A program made the translations under genes and the position numbers. A stretch of DNA of 64,000 bases, taken from positions 186,001 to 250,000 of the forward strand of contig NZ_CP033922.1 in assembly GCF_003815715.1 (NCBI RefSeq), in the 5' to 3' direction. Positions within the stretch are counted from its first letter, which is position 1, and each line of letters opens with the position of its first letter. Shown one piece after another: positions 42,824 through 52,181 of the stretch. The DNA is from Chryseobacterium sp. G0162 (GTDB taxonomy: Bacteria; Bacteroidota; Bacteroidia; Flavobacteriales; Weeksellaceae). Under the pieces are notes generated by a model. That model saw nothing but the letters and a program-made list of their open reading frames with translations. It was not told the origin of the DNA and ran no database searches.

Positions 42824-45190
42824 TTAAAACTTAAACCCGATACTGAAATAGATTCTGGAAAAATCAAGTTGGTTATTTCTGGAAATATTAAGATTAATAG
42901 GACCTATAAGGGATTCATAGCCAAGATTGACTCCATATCCGAACATTTCGAAACTGTCATTAAAAGGAGAAAACTCTTCACTCACTTTTCCATAACTGAA
43001 TGAAGGGGTTATGTATAATCTCTTCATAATTCTATACTGAAGGGATATTCCTGTTTTAGCTACAGAGTTCATAGGAAGCTCTTTCTGGCGAAGTCCATTA
43101 AATTCAGGATTTAACAAATCATAATTGTACTCACTTCCTCCTAAATTGTATTTCTGGTTCAGAAAAAAGTAAGGTATTGTGTCTTCTCTGTATGAACCAA
43201 AGCTTGTTCCAAGGAACAGATTTACCTTTGCTGCCAATCTTCTTGTAATAGGATAGGCAAAGTTTTCATTCAGCGTAAATGATACCAGGTTCTTAGGGAC
43301 AAAATAATCAGGGTTCTTAGGGTTTAAGATGGGATACAACTGAGGCTGTACTACTTGCAGATCATACAACTTATATTCATCTCCAAAATACAATCTTGTG
43401 CTTACCTGAAGATGATTCCCTTTGGTAGAAAAGTATCTCTTGTTCAGGTTATTCTGCTCAAATTTAAGAAATGCGTTAAAATTACTGTGATTATAAAGCT
43501 TTTTGCTAAAAATATCTGCCCTTGCCTGATCTATTTTATCCAGCAAAGTATACATTCTTTCCGTGCTAAATTCTGTTCCTAAAGAAATAAAAGCATTAGG
43601 GTTGATATTATAATTTAAAGCTACTTTTCCTGTGATATTTCTATAAATGTGGTTAGGAAATTTTGTGGTGTAATCTTCATCATCATATCCCAATGTTCTA
43701 AATGTTAAATCATTACTTTTAAGATGAACCATTTTAGCTTCAAGATCGATCCACCAATGGTCACCGCTTCCCAAAAAACGCTGGTAAGCCAGCCTTGCCT
43801 TAAAACGCTCTGAAATATCGATAGTAGCCAGGAACCTTGATCTGTTTGCCAGGATATTCCGGTACGTATAATTTACAATAATCCCCACCGACTGCTCTGT
43901 ATCATAATGAAGAGCCAACTTAAAAGCTCCTTTCTTAGCTTTTTTAACGAAAATATTCATTGTAAGTCCATCGCCCTCATTGGTATAAGTGTAATAAACT
44001 TTTTCGTATTGACGCACTCCAAACACTCTGTCTATTGCTTCATTGACGGTTTTCACATCATAATACTTCCCTTCCGTCAGCCCAAGTTCCTTTTTAATCA
44101 CAGCAATTTCTACTTCATCGCTAAGCGGAGTTCCGTTTTCCTCGTTAAAGGTAAATTTTGTGGTAGGAAGCTTTACTTCCTCAATTTTTTCATGTTCATA
44201 CTTGATCCCTAATCTTTTCTGAGCTTCTGCCAATGCAACAAATTCAGGGAGATGCTTCCTGGCTTCTACTTCTCCTATTTTAATGATCCTTCTGAACCTT
44301 GCAAAGTCTTTTGTGGTGATATCCCCCAACGGGTCTACAAAGTCAACCAGAATGTTGGATAAAGCCTTCTGATGCTTAAAATCCTCTACAGAACGGATGG
44401 CATGCGTCTGGTAGATCATTTTCATAGGATTTTCAATCTCTTTTTTGGTAAAAAGCCTGAATCCGGTATAGCCACCGATAACGAAATCTGCTCCCATCTG
44501 ACGAACTTCATTAGCCGGATAATTCCGGTCTAATCCGCCATCAACTAATAACTTTCCATCAATATACACCGGAGCAAAAGCTGCAGGAATAGCCAAAGTA
44601 GAACGAATAGCCAAGGGAAGAGATCCCTTCTTCTGCATAATCAGCCCTCCGTTTTCAATATCTGAAGAAGTAAGCTCTACAGGAATCCTCAATTTACTGA
44701 AATCATTGATATGTTTTGCGTTAAAGGTTAGCGTATTCAAGACCTCCCCCATATACTGCCCTTCAATGTAGGAACTGGGAAGCGTTGGAACTCCTTTTAC
44801 GACCGGAAATTCAAGAATATATTTATCATACTCATCCTTCTCACTGATATTCACTTTGCTGTAGGGGATTTTATTGCTCAGAATCCTGTTCCAGTCTACT
44901 TTGTAAATAGTTTTCTTCAGTTCGTCGGCATTATATCCCATTGCATACAAACCTCCCAAAATCCCCCCCATACTGGTTCCGGTAATATAATCTACCTTAA
45001 TTCCTAAGGAATCTATCATTTTCAAAATTCCAATGTGAGCAAATCCTTTGGCACCCCCTCCACTCAGAGCCAAACCAAATTTGGTGTCCTTCGTTACATT
45101 TTGTAATCTGATATTCAGAGAGTCGTTAATCTGTTGGGATTTAAGAAAAAGAGAAAAAATGACAGTTCCCAAAAGCAGGAATTTTTTCAT
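42824..45190 (-). CDS. Patatin-like phospholipase with POTRA and outer-membrane barrel (PlpD type)
   Basis: A 788-residue protein with a signal peptide (FLLLGTVIFSLFLKSQ). The patatin domain has the oxyanion loop GGGAKG (44-49), the nucleophile Ser73 in GTSMG and the catalytic Asp217 in DGG. It is followed by a POTRA-like segment (about 340-420, KKELGLTEGKYYDVKTVNEAIDRV in part) and a 16-strand-type barrel ending in YFSIGFKF, with terminal Phe. This is the architecture of type Vd autotransporters, which place a lipase domain at the surface or leave it in the periplasm. The ATG at 45190 is chosen because it begins the signal peptide; the longer reading adds 16 unlikely residues. Confidence 0.9.
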   Translation of the reverse strand: MKKFLLLGTVIFSLFLKSQQINDSLNIRLQNVTKDTKFGLALSGGGAKGFAHIGILKMIDSLGIKVDYITGTSMGGILGGLYAMGYNADELKKTIYKVDWNRILSNKIPYSKVNISEKDEYDKYILEFPVVKGVPTLPSSYIEGQYMGEVLNTLTFNAKHINDFSKLRIPVELTSSDIENGGLIMQKKGSLPLAIRSTLAIPAAFAPVYIDGKLLVDGGLDRNYPANEVRQMGADFVIGGYTGFRLFTKKEIENPMKMIYQTHAIRSVEDFKHQKALSNILVDFVDPLGDITTKDFARFRRIIKIGEVEARKHLPEFVALAEAQKRLGIKYEHEKIEEVKLPTTKFTFNEENGTPLSDEVEIAVIKKELGLTEGKYYDVKTVNEAIDRVFGVRQYEKVYYTYTNEGDGLTMNIFVKKAKKGAFKLALHYDTEQSVGIIVNYTYRNILANRSRFLATIDISERFKARLAYQRFLGSGDHWWIDLEAKMVHLKSNDLTFRTLGYDDEDYTTKFPNHIYRNITGKVALNYNINPNAFISLGTEFSTERMYTLLDKIDQARADIFSKKLYNHSNFNAFLKFEQNNLNKRYFSTKGNHLQVSTRLYFGDEYKLYDLQVVQPQLYPILNPKNPDYFVPKNLVSFTLNENFAYPITRRLAAKVNLFLGTSFGSYREDTIPYFFLNQKYNLGGSEYNYDLLNPEFNGLRQKELPMNSVAKTGISLQYRIMKRLYITPSFSYGKVSEEFSPFNDSFEMFGYGVNLGYESLIGPINLNISRNNQLDFSRIYFSIGFKF

Positions 45191-45527
45191 GAGACAGCCT
45201 GTTTTTATGTGTATAAAAAATTCACAGTAAATATACAATTATACCGTAAAAGCTGCTAAAAAACATTATCTATTTCCTTATTGAAGAAGAATGTAAAAAA
45301 AATATCGCCAAAAATACTTTTCATTAATATTATTTTTGGGAAAAATAGAAAGTTGTTTTTATAATAATTTAAGATACTTATTTACAATTTTACACCATTC
45401 ATTGGTTACATCGAATCTTCGATTTCTAATACAGAATGACAAAGCAAATAACTTAATTTTAAAGCAAAAGTCTATTAAGCATATTCTTTTGGCAAGGTCG
45501 CTGGCTAAGATAAAAGATTGTATAAGC
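45191..45527. other. Intergenic region with a degenerate dispersed-repeat remnant
   Basis: No gene is supported in these 337 AT-rich bases, which separate two minus-strand genes. At 45410-45440 the words TCGAATCTTCGATTTC and ACAGAATGAC resemble a decayed copy of a flavobacterial intergenic element also seen at 56812-56883. A near -7 box (TATATTTA, minus strand) lies before the patatin gene. An open frame at 45336-45749 overlaps the nuclease gene and is not believed to be real. Confidence 0.4.
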
Positions 45528-48215
45528 CTAATAAGACTTTATTGTTTCCACAAAATTGATATCAGGATTCAGGATTTCCAGAATAAGACTTTTAACAGAT
45601 CTCATTGCATCATCAATATCTCCCTTATCAAACACCAAAGGAACCATTCCTTTTTTAGCTTCTGCAAAACTCCAGATACCGGTTTCAATCGGAAAGCCCC
45701 AGAATTCCGGAAGATGCTGTATCACATAATGATAAATACAAAGCTGTAGCGCCTGTTTTCTATCACTGTTATGGAAATACCCTTCTACATTATCCTCATC
45801 AATTTTTACGTGGAGGTTTTTAATTTTAGCCGTTTTATAATCAATAATCCTTAATGTCCCATTCAGTTTATCAATTCTGTCAATAAATCCTAAGAACGAA
45901 ATTTTATCATTTCCATCGAGGTAAAATTCTACATTTTCGAACTTTCTTTCGATGTCAATGATCTCTAATTTATTGCCTTGTTTAACCAGATCCAGATCAT
46001 GATTCAGAACGTTTTCAATTACTTTTTTCGCAATCGCCTTGTGGATATAGTTCATCCCTTTTTCATAGAACTCCGGCTGGTGCTTCAGCTTCTCAATGGC
46101 AATATTAATATACTCATCTATTGCTTTAACTGACTTCTCTAAATCACTTTCTTTTAAAACCTTACCCTTCAATACTTCATAAACTTCTTGAAGTGTATAA
46201 TGCACTAAATTTCCATAATTTTTCACCGACAGTTCCTCTTCAATTTCGTCTGACTCAGAAGTGTTTAAGATCTTAGATAAGTAAAAATCAATGGGATTGT
46301 AAAGGTAGCTTGTTAGGTGGGAAGCTGATACCTTCTCCTTCCATTTCTGAAGTTTTTGTCTTACAATTTCCGTCTTGGAAATCTCTATAGGTTTTGTAAT
46401 AATGGGCTCTGAAGAATTCTCAATAATCAAGTGTTCAATCTCATGGGAACTTTCCATTTCGATCTGGGTAATAAAACGGCTCTTTTCCCCCGTATTCACT
46501 CCCGAACTTAATGCATTGTACAACAAATGAACATTTTTCGCATCCTGAATCAGCCTGTAAAAGTGATAGGCATAAATACTGTCATTTTCCAAAAACGTAT
46601 GAAGATCAAAAAATCTTCTGATATCAAAAGGAATGTAAGTATTCTGTGAATTTCCCAATGGAAGTTTCCCTTCATTGACCGAAAGCAGAATCACATTTTC
46701 AAAATTCAGAAGACGTGTTTCCAGCAATCCCATAATCTGCAACCCTCTTAATGGCTCACCCTGAAAATCGATACTTTCAGAATTGATATGCTGGTTGATG
46801 AGAATTTCCAGCGTTTCCATTTTAATCTCGATATTATACGGAGTCAATTGGTTTTTAATAATCCTGAAGGCATTCTCGAAATGAGATACATTTTCATATT
46901 GAATATCATCTATTTCCAACCACTTCACCTGATGACAAAACGATATCAGAATATCCAGATAAGCATTCGTGCTTGCAGCTTTTTGCAGAAGACCAAAGTA
47001 AGATAACTCTCCAAGAAGTTCATTCAAAAGCTTTTTAGAAATATAAACGATATTTCTTTCTTCTATCTTTGCTTTAAAATCATTGATGATTAGCTCATCT
47101 TTGGCTGATTTCGGAAGCTCTTCAAGAATAGGAAATACATCCCTGTAGTAATACGAAGTTTTATTCTTTTCCAGCTGTTTTTGCAGGTAGAAAAGTCGTT
47201 TTACAGCATTGGAAAAAGACAGGTTCTTCAATGGGAACCCCATCGTGATATTCAGGTTGTCTACTCCATGCATCACATCCAAACTCGCAGGAAGAAGGTT
47301 CTCATCCAGCAAAACTACCGCTGTATTTGAGTAAGTCTTATTATTGATTTCCTTAAAGATCTCCGGCAACACTTTAGTTTGCGTTACATTTCCGGAAACT
47401 TCATATACTTTGATCTTTTTAGGTTGGTTAAAGTCATCTTCTATCCATTGGAAAGCCCTGCTATCATCAAATTCTTTCCATGTCTTATGATTTCTGAGGA
47501 ATTTTCCGGCCTCCTGTCTTTCATCGTTAAAGTAATAACGGTCTGCCTGAAAAAAGCACTGAGCTTTATTCCACCGCAAAAGACTTCTTACCAATTTTTC
47601 TTCAACCGGCGTAAAGGCGTTAAATCCGCAAAAAACAAAATGCTCCGAGGTATTCTTCGCAAAGTCTGAGATACTCGCTTTAGCAGCCTCGTGAATCATT
47701 CCTGAAGTCGCCCAGTTCTTTTCCTGTAACCTGTTTTTTAATTCGGGAAGAAAAACATTCATGTTCTGCCAGAAATTAAGAAACTTCTTTCTGGGTACAT
47801 CATCATCTTCACCCAGGTTCTGGGCCCATTCTTTAATCCTTTCCTCATCAAACATGTACTGTAAAACCGCCTGGTCACTATCTGAAAACTTCAGAATATC
47901 ATCCCAATCCTTCTGCAGGGTTGGAAACCACTTCAAAAAGTCAGAGAAATTATCTCTGGGGATCAGGTTCAGGCTTCGGTACACATCGAATGAAAAAAGC
48001 CAAAGCGGAATTCCCTGGATAACCTGTTTGTCAGCAATAGAGTTAATCAGTTCCTCGATGGTAAAAAAGTTGGGAAGAAATCCGGAATAGTTGTTTTCCT
48101 CCAGAATCTGTCTGATAAATACAATCGGACGTTTTCCGGGCAGGATGATGTTAAACGCAGACAGATCTGTGTTTTGTGCCAACAGTTCGTGAATGATCTT
48201 ATTGAGGAATTTCAA
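45528..48215 (-). CDS. AddB-like PD-(D/E)XK nuclease family protein
   Basis: An 895-residue cytoplasmic protein with the layout of AddB-type recombination nucleases. A long, divergent helicase-like N-terminal part (FIILPGKRPIVF-like start, VILLSVNEGKLPLGNSQNTYIPFDIRRFF) lacks a clear Walker A motif. The C-terminal nuclease domain has GNLVHYTLQEVYE, GFIDRID (Asp779) and IDYKTAK (Asp792, Lys794). Paired with an AddA helicase it would process double-strand ends, but no AddA gene is in the window. Its start overlaps the DUF922 gene by four bases (ATGA). It lacks the cysteine set of iron-sulfur AddB enzymes. Confidence 0.82.
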   Translation of the reverse strand: MKFLNKIIHELLAQNTDLSAFNIILPGKRPIVFIRQILEENNYSGFLPNFFTIEELINSIADKQVIQGIPLWLFSFDVYRSLNLIPRDNFSDFLKWFPTLQKDWDDILKFSDSDQAVLQYMFDEERIKEWAQNLGEDDDVPRKKFLNFWQNMNVFLPELKNRLQEKNWATSGMIHEAAKASISDFAKNTSEHFVFCGFNAFTPVEEKLVRSLLRWNKAQCFFQADRYYFNDERQEAGKFLRNHKTWKEFDDSRAFQWIEDDFNQPKKIKVYEVSGNVTQTKVLPEIFKEINNKTYSNTAVVLLDENLLPASLDVMHGVDNLNITMGFPLKNLSFSNAVKRLFYLQKQLEKNKTSYYYRDVFPILEELPKSAKDELIINDFKAKIEERNIVYISKKLLNELLGELSYFGLLQKAASTNAYLDILISFCHQVKWLEIDDIQYENVSHFENAFRIIKNQLTPYNIEIKMETLEILINQHINSESIDFQGEPLRGLQIMGLLETRLLNFENVILLSVNEGKLPLGNSQNTYIPFDIRRFFDLHTFLENDSIYAYHFYRLIQDAKNVHLLYNALSSGVNTGEKSRFITQIEMESSHEIEHLIIENSSEPIITKPIEISKTEIVRQKLQKWKEKVSASHLTSYLYNPIDFYLSKILNTSESDEIEEELSVKNYGNLVHYTLQEVYEVLKGKVLKESDLEKSVKAIDEYINIAIEKLKHQPEFYEKGMNYIHKAIAKKVIENVLNHDLDLVKQGNKLEIIDIERKFENVEFYLDGNDKISFLGFIDRIDKLNGTLRIIDYKTAKIKNLHVKIDEDNVEGYFHNSDRKQALQLCIYHYVIQHLPEFWGFPIETGIWSFAEAKKGMVPLVFDKGDIDDAMRSVKSLILEILNPDINFVETIKSY

Positions 48216-48748
48216 GGGGCTTGGTAGCTTTTAAGGTTTTCTAATTCTTGAGAGATGGCCAGATTATATTCTGTTTGTTTTTCTTCATTCATTCCATGAC
48301 GGGTATCCCTGTCATAGGCCATCTGAAAGTTTTTGTACTCTTTGGATATCGAGTTATAAATAGATTTAAATAATCTATCGTAATCACCGGAATTCCTGAT
48401 ATTTTCAGCAACAGCCTTCCTGAATTTTCTTACAAAAAGCTCCGCAATATCAAAGTGTTTCTGCTCATGCAATAAAATATAATCATTGATCTTTTTGACG
48501 TCTTTCCAGGATTTATCTTCACTGAATATCGTCTTTATTTCAATGGTTACTGGAGACTTTGGATTGGAGGATTTCACTACAGAATATTCCCAACCACAAT
48601 TGGTATAAGCTGCAACATCCGGATTGTTTTTTCTGTTGACAGGACTTTTAAAATTGTCCCATACCAGCTTTTGCCCTTCCTGCCAGATAATTTTCTGTCC
48701 AAACACTGCATTTGCCACCAATAGACAGAATACAAAAGTCAATTTCAT
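48212..48748 (-). CDS. DUF922 family secreted protein (putative metalloprotease)
   Basis: A 178-residue protein with a signal peptide (FVFCLLVANAVFGQ). The DUF922 region begins with KLVWDNFKSP, contains AAYTNCGWEY and carries HEQKH (about 92-96, in LLHEQKHFDIAELFVRK), a zincin-type HExxH. It is probably a periplasmic zinc-dependent protease, but no activity is known to me. It overlaps the nuclease gene by four bases downstream and the lipoprotein gene by one base upstream, so the three form a tight operon. The reason for coupling an AddB-like nuclease to two exported proteins is not apparent. Confidence 0.8.
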   Translation of the reverse strand: MKLTFVFCLLVANAVFGQKIIWQEGQKLVWDNFKSPVNRKNNPDVAAYTNCGWEYSVVKSSNPKSPVTIEIKTIFSEDKSWKDVKKINDYILLHEQKHFDIAELFVRKFRKAVAENIRNSGDYDRLFKSIYNSISKEYKNFQMAYDRDTRHGMNEEKQTEYNLAISQELENLKSYQAP

Positions 48749-49152
48749 TATTTCACTACAATCGTTTTTGTAATCCAGTTATTTCCTCCGTTCCAGAAAG
48801 TAAAAGTATATTTCCCTATCTTTTGTGGATTAAAATTTATCTGATTAACCGCTGAGTAACTTTTTTGAGCACAAGGACCATTACTAATGTACTTATAAGC
48901 AGTAACCGTTCTTTCAAAATCACCGTTATGAATATAATCATATCCATAAAACCCCTGGCACTGAGATGAATAGGTAGAATAAGTTTTTATTCGCTGTATC
49001 GCAAAGACATCCATGGTGTCATTGGTAATTTTTACACTGTCTATTTTGACCTTATCAATAGATTCTATGGTCTGATAATCATCATCATTACATGAAATCA
49101 ATACAAAGCCAAACAATAATGCTGAAAATCCAATATTTAGAAACTTTTTCAT
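48748..49152 (-). CDS. Hypothetical lipoprotein
   Basis: A 134-residue lipoprotein with a clear lipobox (FVLISC, Cys about 21) followed by acidic NDDDYQ. The remainder is beta-rich with two further cysteines (SSQCQGFYGYD and NGPCAQKSY) that could form a disulfide. I do not recognise the family. The ATG at 49152 is preferred because it begins directly with MKKFL and the signal sequence; an upstream reading adds eight residues. Its stop overlaps the start of the DUF922 gene by one base (TAATG type). Confidence 0.65.
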   Translation of the reverse strand: MKKFLNIGFSALLFGFVLISCNDDDYQTIESIDKVKIDSVKITNDTMDVFAIQRIKTYSTYSSQCQGFYGYDYIHNGDFERTVTAYKYISNGPCAQKSYSAVNQINFNPQKIGKYTFTFWNGGNNWITKTIVVK

Positions 49153-49214
49153 AATCTTTAATTTTCTGATTACCAATACATATTTAGCAAAAATTATTCT
49201 TTATTCCAAGAAAA

Positions 49215-49850
49215 TCAGGAATTAAAATTACCCTTTGATAGATAAACTACTTTTTTAGTGTCAAAAAACTCTTCCTCAAAATAGTTTTTCAGGCTGAAAA
49301 TTTCACATTTAAGTCCGGCAAGTTCTTCAGCAAGATCTCCACCTTTCAAATATAAAATTCCATTATGTTTAGGGTTAAATTGTTCTTTTTCAAATTTTCC
49401 CTTCAGCCATCTTAAAAATTCAGGCATCTGAGTGACCGCTCTGCTGACTATAAAGTGAAATTTTTCTTTTAATTTCTCTGCTCTTCCGTGGATGGCTGTT
49501 ACATTTTTCAACCCCACTCCTTCCGCTACAGCATTTACTACACTGATTTTCTTCCCTATGGAATCAATAAGAGTAAATTGTGTTTCAGGAAACAGAATTG
49601 CCAATGGAATTCCCGGAAAACCACCTCCGGTACCAATATCCAACACTTTCGTTCCAGGAGCAAATTCCATCACTTTAGCAACTCCTAACGAGTGAAGAAT
49701 ATGCTTTTCATACAACGATTCCATATCTTTTCTGGAAATTACGTTGATCTTTTCATTCCATTCATGGTACAGGGTTTCCAGTTTTGCAAACTGTTCTAGC
49801 TGTGTCTCGGTAAGATCCGGAAAATATTTTAATAGTAACGATGTAGACAT
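49215..49850 (-). CDS. rsmG: 16S rRNA (guanine-N7) methyltransferase RsmG
   Basis: A 211-residue cytosolic enzyme that methylates N7 of G527 (E. coli numbering) in 16S rRNA; loss gives low-level streptomycin resistance in many bacteria. SAM-binding VLDIGTGGGFPGIPLAI, FTLIDSIGKKISVV and ATVEHGRAEKL-like (here AIHGRAEKL), with FIVSRAVTQ, are diagnostic. The N-terminal YHEWNEKINVISRKDMESLYEKHILHSL, given in part, is also typical. The ATG at 49850 is used because a full promoter (49869-49898) lies between it and the next possible start upstream. Confidence 0.96.
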   Translation of the reverse strand: MSTSLLLKYFPDLTETQLEQFAKLETLYHEWNEKINVISRKDMESLYEKHILHSLGVAKVMEFAPGTKVLDIGTGGGFPGIPLAILFPETQFTLIDSIGKKISVVNAVAEGVGLKNVTAIHGRAEKLKEKFHFIVSRAVTQMPEFLRWLKGKFEKEQFNPKHNGILYLKGGDLAEELAGLKCEIFSLKNYFEEEFFDTKKVVYLSKGNFNS

Positions 49851-49868
49851 GTGAATTATTATAATCTG

Positions 49869-49898
49869 CAAAAGTAAGTTTTTATTGGCTTTATTCAA
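49869..49898 (-). promoter_or_regulatory. Promoter of rsmG
   Basis: On the minus strand TTG (49896-49898), a 19-base spacer and TACTTTTG (49869-49876) form a complete promoter, 18 bases before the ATG at 49850. It fixes the rsmG start. Confidence 0.7.
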
Positions 49899-49934
49899 AT
49901 TTTCAGAAAGAGTATATCAAAAAATAACGCCATT

Positions 49935-50780
49935 TTATTTTGAATTTTCTTTTTCAATAGGATTGTTACTTTTCTTAAGCAACCTTGCCAATTCCGCATC
50001 TTCATTTCCCTTACCCGCTTTTTTAATTTGCCCCATATCCAATTGAGTAGCATACCCATCTTTCAATTGCACACCCATCTTTCCGGTTTGCCTGTCTATG
50101 TTGATACTTTCAATATCTTCAGGACTGAATGTCTCATTTTTCAGAAGTTTCCGGTATTCCTGATCAGACATCTTTTTATTGTTTTTAGGAACAAAACTAA
50201 ATATAGAATTCACTTTTTTCACCTGAATCATATTAAAAACATGATGATTATCCATATCTTTAATCCTTATCACGAGCCCTGGAAGGGCATTGAATTTGTA
50301 AGGCCCATCGCTGATAGGATACTCTTTGGAGAACCATGCTTCCCACTCTCTTCCTTTGTATTGGGCAATCGCTTTCTGACAATCTATTCCATTGATCTTT
50401 AAAAACTCTTTCTGTACAGACCATTTTGGAACTTCGCGATCCGCAATAACAAGATTTGCAGTTTTATATTTATCATATAAATTAGCTTCTCTTTTTGAAT
50501 AGTCTTTTTCAACGATATACCCTAAGTTTCTATCATAATTTTTGCTCTTAAATAACATCTTAAGATCTTTGTCTGCCTGATAAATAGAATCTCTTTCATA
50601 TTTCACTGCATTATAAAAATAAGATTTCTTTCCGTCTGAATCCAGATTCATATAATCTGTAATATAAGAATCTTCATTATCAATATCTGATTTCATTTTG
50701 TATTCATACACAAAACGATAATTCTGGGCAGACACACTGCAGACTAATGCCAGAAATAAAAGAGTATAGATTTTTTTCAT
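49935..50780 (-). CDS. GLPGLI family protein
   Basis: A 281-residue exported protein with a signal peptide (IYTLLFLALVCSVSAQ). The family signature appears as ALPGLV within KFNALPGLVIRIKDM, preceded by EWEAWFSKEYPISDGPY. The second half is basic and ends in a polar tail (KKSNNPIEKENSK). GLPGLI proteins are periplasmic, common in Bacteroidota and often linked to TonB receptors, but no function is established and no receptor lies next to this one. The ATG at 50780 starts the signal peptide; a longer reading adds 15 residues. Confidence 0.85.
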   Translation of the reverse strand: MKKIYTLLFLALVCSVSAQNYRFVYEYKMKSDIDNEDSYITDYMNLDSDGKKSYFYNAVKYERDSIYQADKDLKMLFKSKNYDRNLGYIVEKDYSKREANLYDKYKTANLVIADREVPKWSVQKEFLKINGIDCQKAIAQYKGREWEAWFSKEYPISDGPYKFNALPGLVIRIKDMDNHHVFNMIQVKKVNSIFSFVPKNNKKMSDQEYRKLLKNETFSPEDIESINIDRQTGKMGVQLKDGYATQLDMGQIKKAGKGNEDAELARLLKKSNNPIEKENSK

Positions 50781-50926
50781 AGAGTTAAGTTTTTGATTAA
50801 ACAGTACTTTCAAGACAAATTGCATAAAAAAAGAACATTAACTCCAAATATAATAAATCCTTTTAAACCTGATAAAAATCTTTAAACCTGCCCTCTTTTT
50901 ATTACTTCTGCAAGGCCTTTTTATTA

Positions 50927-50934
50927 TATATTTG
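50927..50934 (+). promoter_or_regulatory. -7 box of the aspartate aminotransferase gene
   Basis: TATATTTG matches TAnnTTTG. The upstream in-frame TTG at 50932 lies inside this box, so translation must begin at the ATG at 50953. Confidence 0.6.
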
Positions 50935-50952
50935 TTAAAATTCAAAAAATAC

Positions 50953-52146
50953 ATGGACAAACTTTCAGATAGAGTAAAAAGACTAGGATACTCACAGACT
51001 TTTGTAATGTCTAATAAAGCAAGGGAAATGAAAGCGAACGGAATTGATGTTATCAGCTTGACCCTTGGTGAACCGGATTTTGATGTTCCGGATAATATCA
51101 AACAGGCAGCATTCGATGCCATCAATCAGAACTACAGTCACTACTCTCCTGTTCCGGGATTTCTGGAACTGCGTGAAGCGATTGCCTATAAGTTAAAAAG
51201 AGACAACAATCTGGAATACAAACCAACACAGATTTGTGTTTCAAATGGTGCAAAACAGGCTATTTTAAATGTTTTAGCAGCGATTATCAATGATGATGAT
51301 GAGGTTTTACTTCCAGCTCCTTATTGGGTAAGCTACGATGAAATGGTTAAAATGATGGGGGGAACTTCTGTAATGCTTCCCACTTCTTATGTTACAGATT
51401 TCAAAGTAACTGCTGAACAACTTGAAGAAGCGATTAACGATAAAACAAAAGCCATCCTTTTCAGTTCACCATGTAACCCATCAGGAGGATATTACACGTA
51501 TGATGAATTGAAATCTATTGCTAAAGTGGTTGCTAAATATCCTCATATAACCATTATTTCAGATGAAATCTATGAGTTCATCAATTATGAAACAAAAACA
51601 ACTTCCATTGCCCAGTTCCCTGAGGTTTATGAGCAAACTGCCGTAATCAACGGGATGTCAAAAGCTTTTGCAATGACCGGCTGGAGAATCGGATATTCTG
51701 CATGTCCGGAATGGCTGGCTAAAGCTTGTGAAAAAGTACAGGGACAAATGACAAGCGGAGCTAATACTGTAGCTCAAAGAGCTTCCATTGTTGCTTTAAA
51801 AACCGATCCATCAGAATACAGATACATGATTGATGCTTTCAAAAAAAGAAGAGATCTTGTATATGAGCTTATCAAGGAAATTCCAGGGTTCAAAGTATTA
51901 CTTCCAAAGGCTGCTTTCTATTTCTTCCCGGACATTTCACATTACATCGGTAAAACACTGAATGGAACAGAAATCAAAAACTCTGATGATTTCGCCATGT
52001 TTTTATTGGAGAACGCTCACGTAGGATGCGTTGGAGGATTCTCTTTTGGAAGTCCGGAATGTATCAGATTCTCTTATGCAGCATCTGAAGAAGAATTAAG
52101 AGAAGCAATGAAGCGAATCAAAGATTTGTTAGAGCAATTCAACTAA
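50953..52146 (+). CDS. Pyridoxal-phosphate aminotransferase, aspartate aminotransferase type
   Basis: A 397-residue cytosolic class I aminotransferase. Landmarks are SLTLGEPDFDVPDNI, VSNGAKQAILN, FSSPCNPSGGYYTYDEL, ISDEIYEFINY and the Schiff-base lysine in NGMSKAFAMTGWRIGY, with the carboxylate-binding Arg near the end (ECIRFSYA). This is subgroup Ib, typical of aspartate or aromatic aminotransferases of Gram-positives and Bacteroidota. It interconverts aspartate/oxaloacetate with 2-oxoglutarate/glutamate. The M16 peptidase gene follows after 35 bases. Confidence 0.94.
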   Translation: MDKLSDRVKRLGYSQTFVMSNKAREMKANGIDVISLTLGEPDFDVPDNIKQAAFDAINQNYSHYSPVPGFLELREAIAYKLKRDNNLEYKPTQICVSNGAKQAILNVLAAIINDDDEVLLPAPYWVSYDEMVKMMGGTSVMLPTSYVTDFKVTAEQLEEAINDKTKAILFSSPCNPSGGYYTYDELKSIAKVVAKYPHITIISDEIYEFINYETKTTSIAQFPEVYEQTAVINGMSKAFAMTGWRIGYSACPEWLAKACEKVQGQMTSGANTVAQRASIVALKTDPSEYRYMIDAFKKRRDLVYELIKEIPGFKVLLPKAAFYFFPDISHYIGKTLNGTEIKNSDDFAMFLLENAHVGCVGGFSFGSPECIRFSYAASEEELREAMKRIKDLLEQFN

Positions 52147-52181
52147 AAATCAAAAAACTAAAATAAAACACAGCCATACCA

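Noticed and set aside
45336..45749. Plus-strand open frame opposite the end of the nuclease gene
   Set aside because: Half of it is antisense to the well-supported AddB-like gene, and the rest is AT-rich intergenic DNA with repeat remnants; no recognisable protein.
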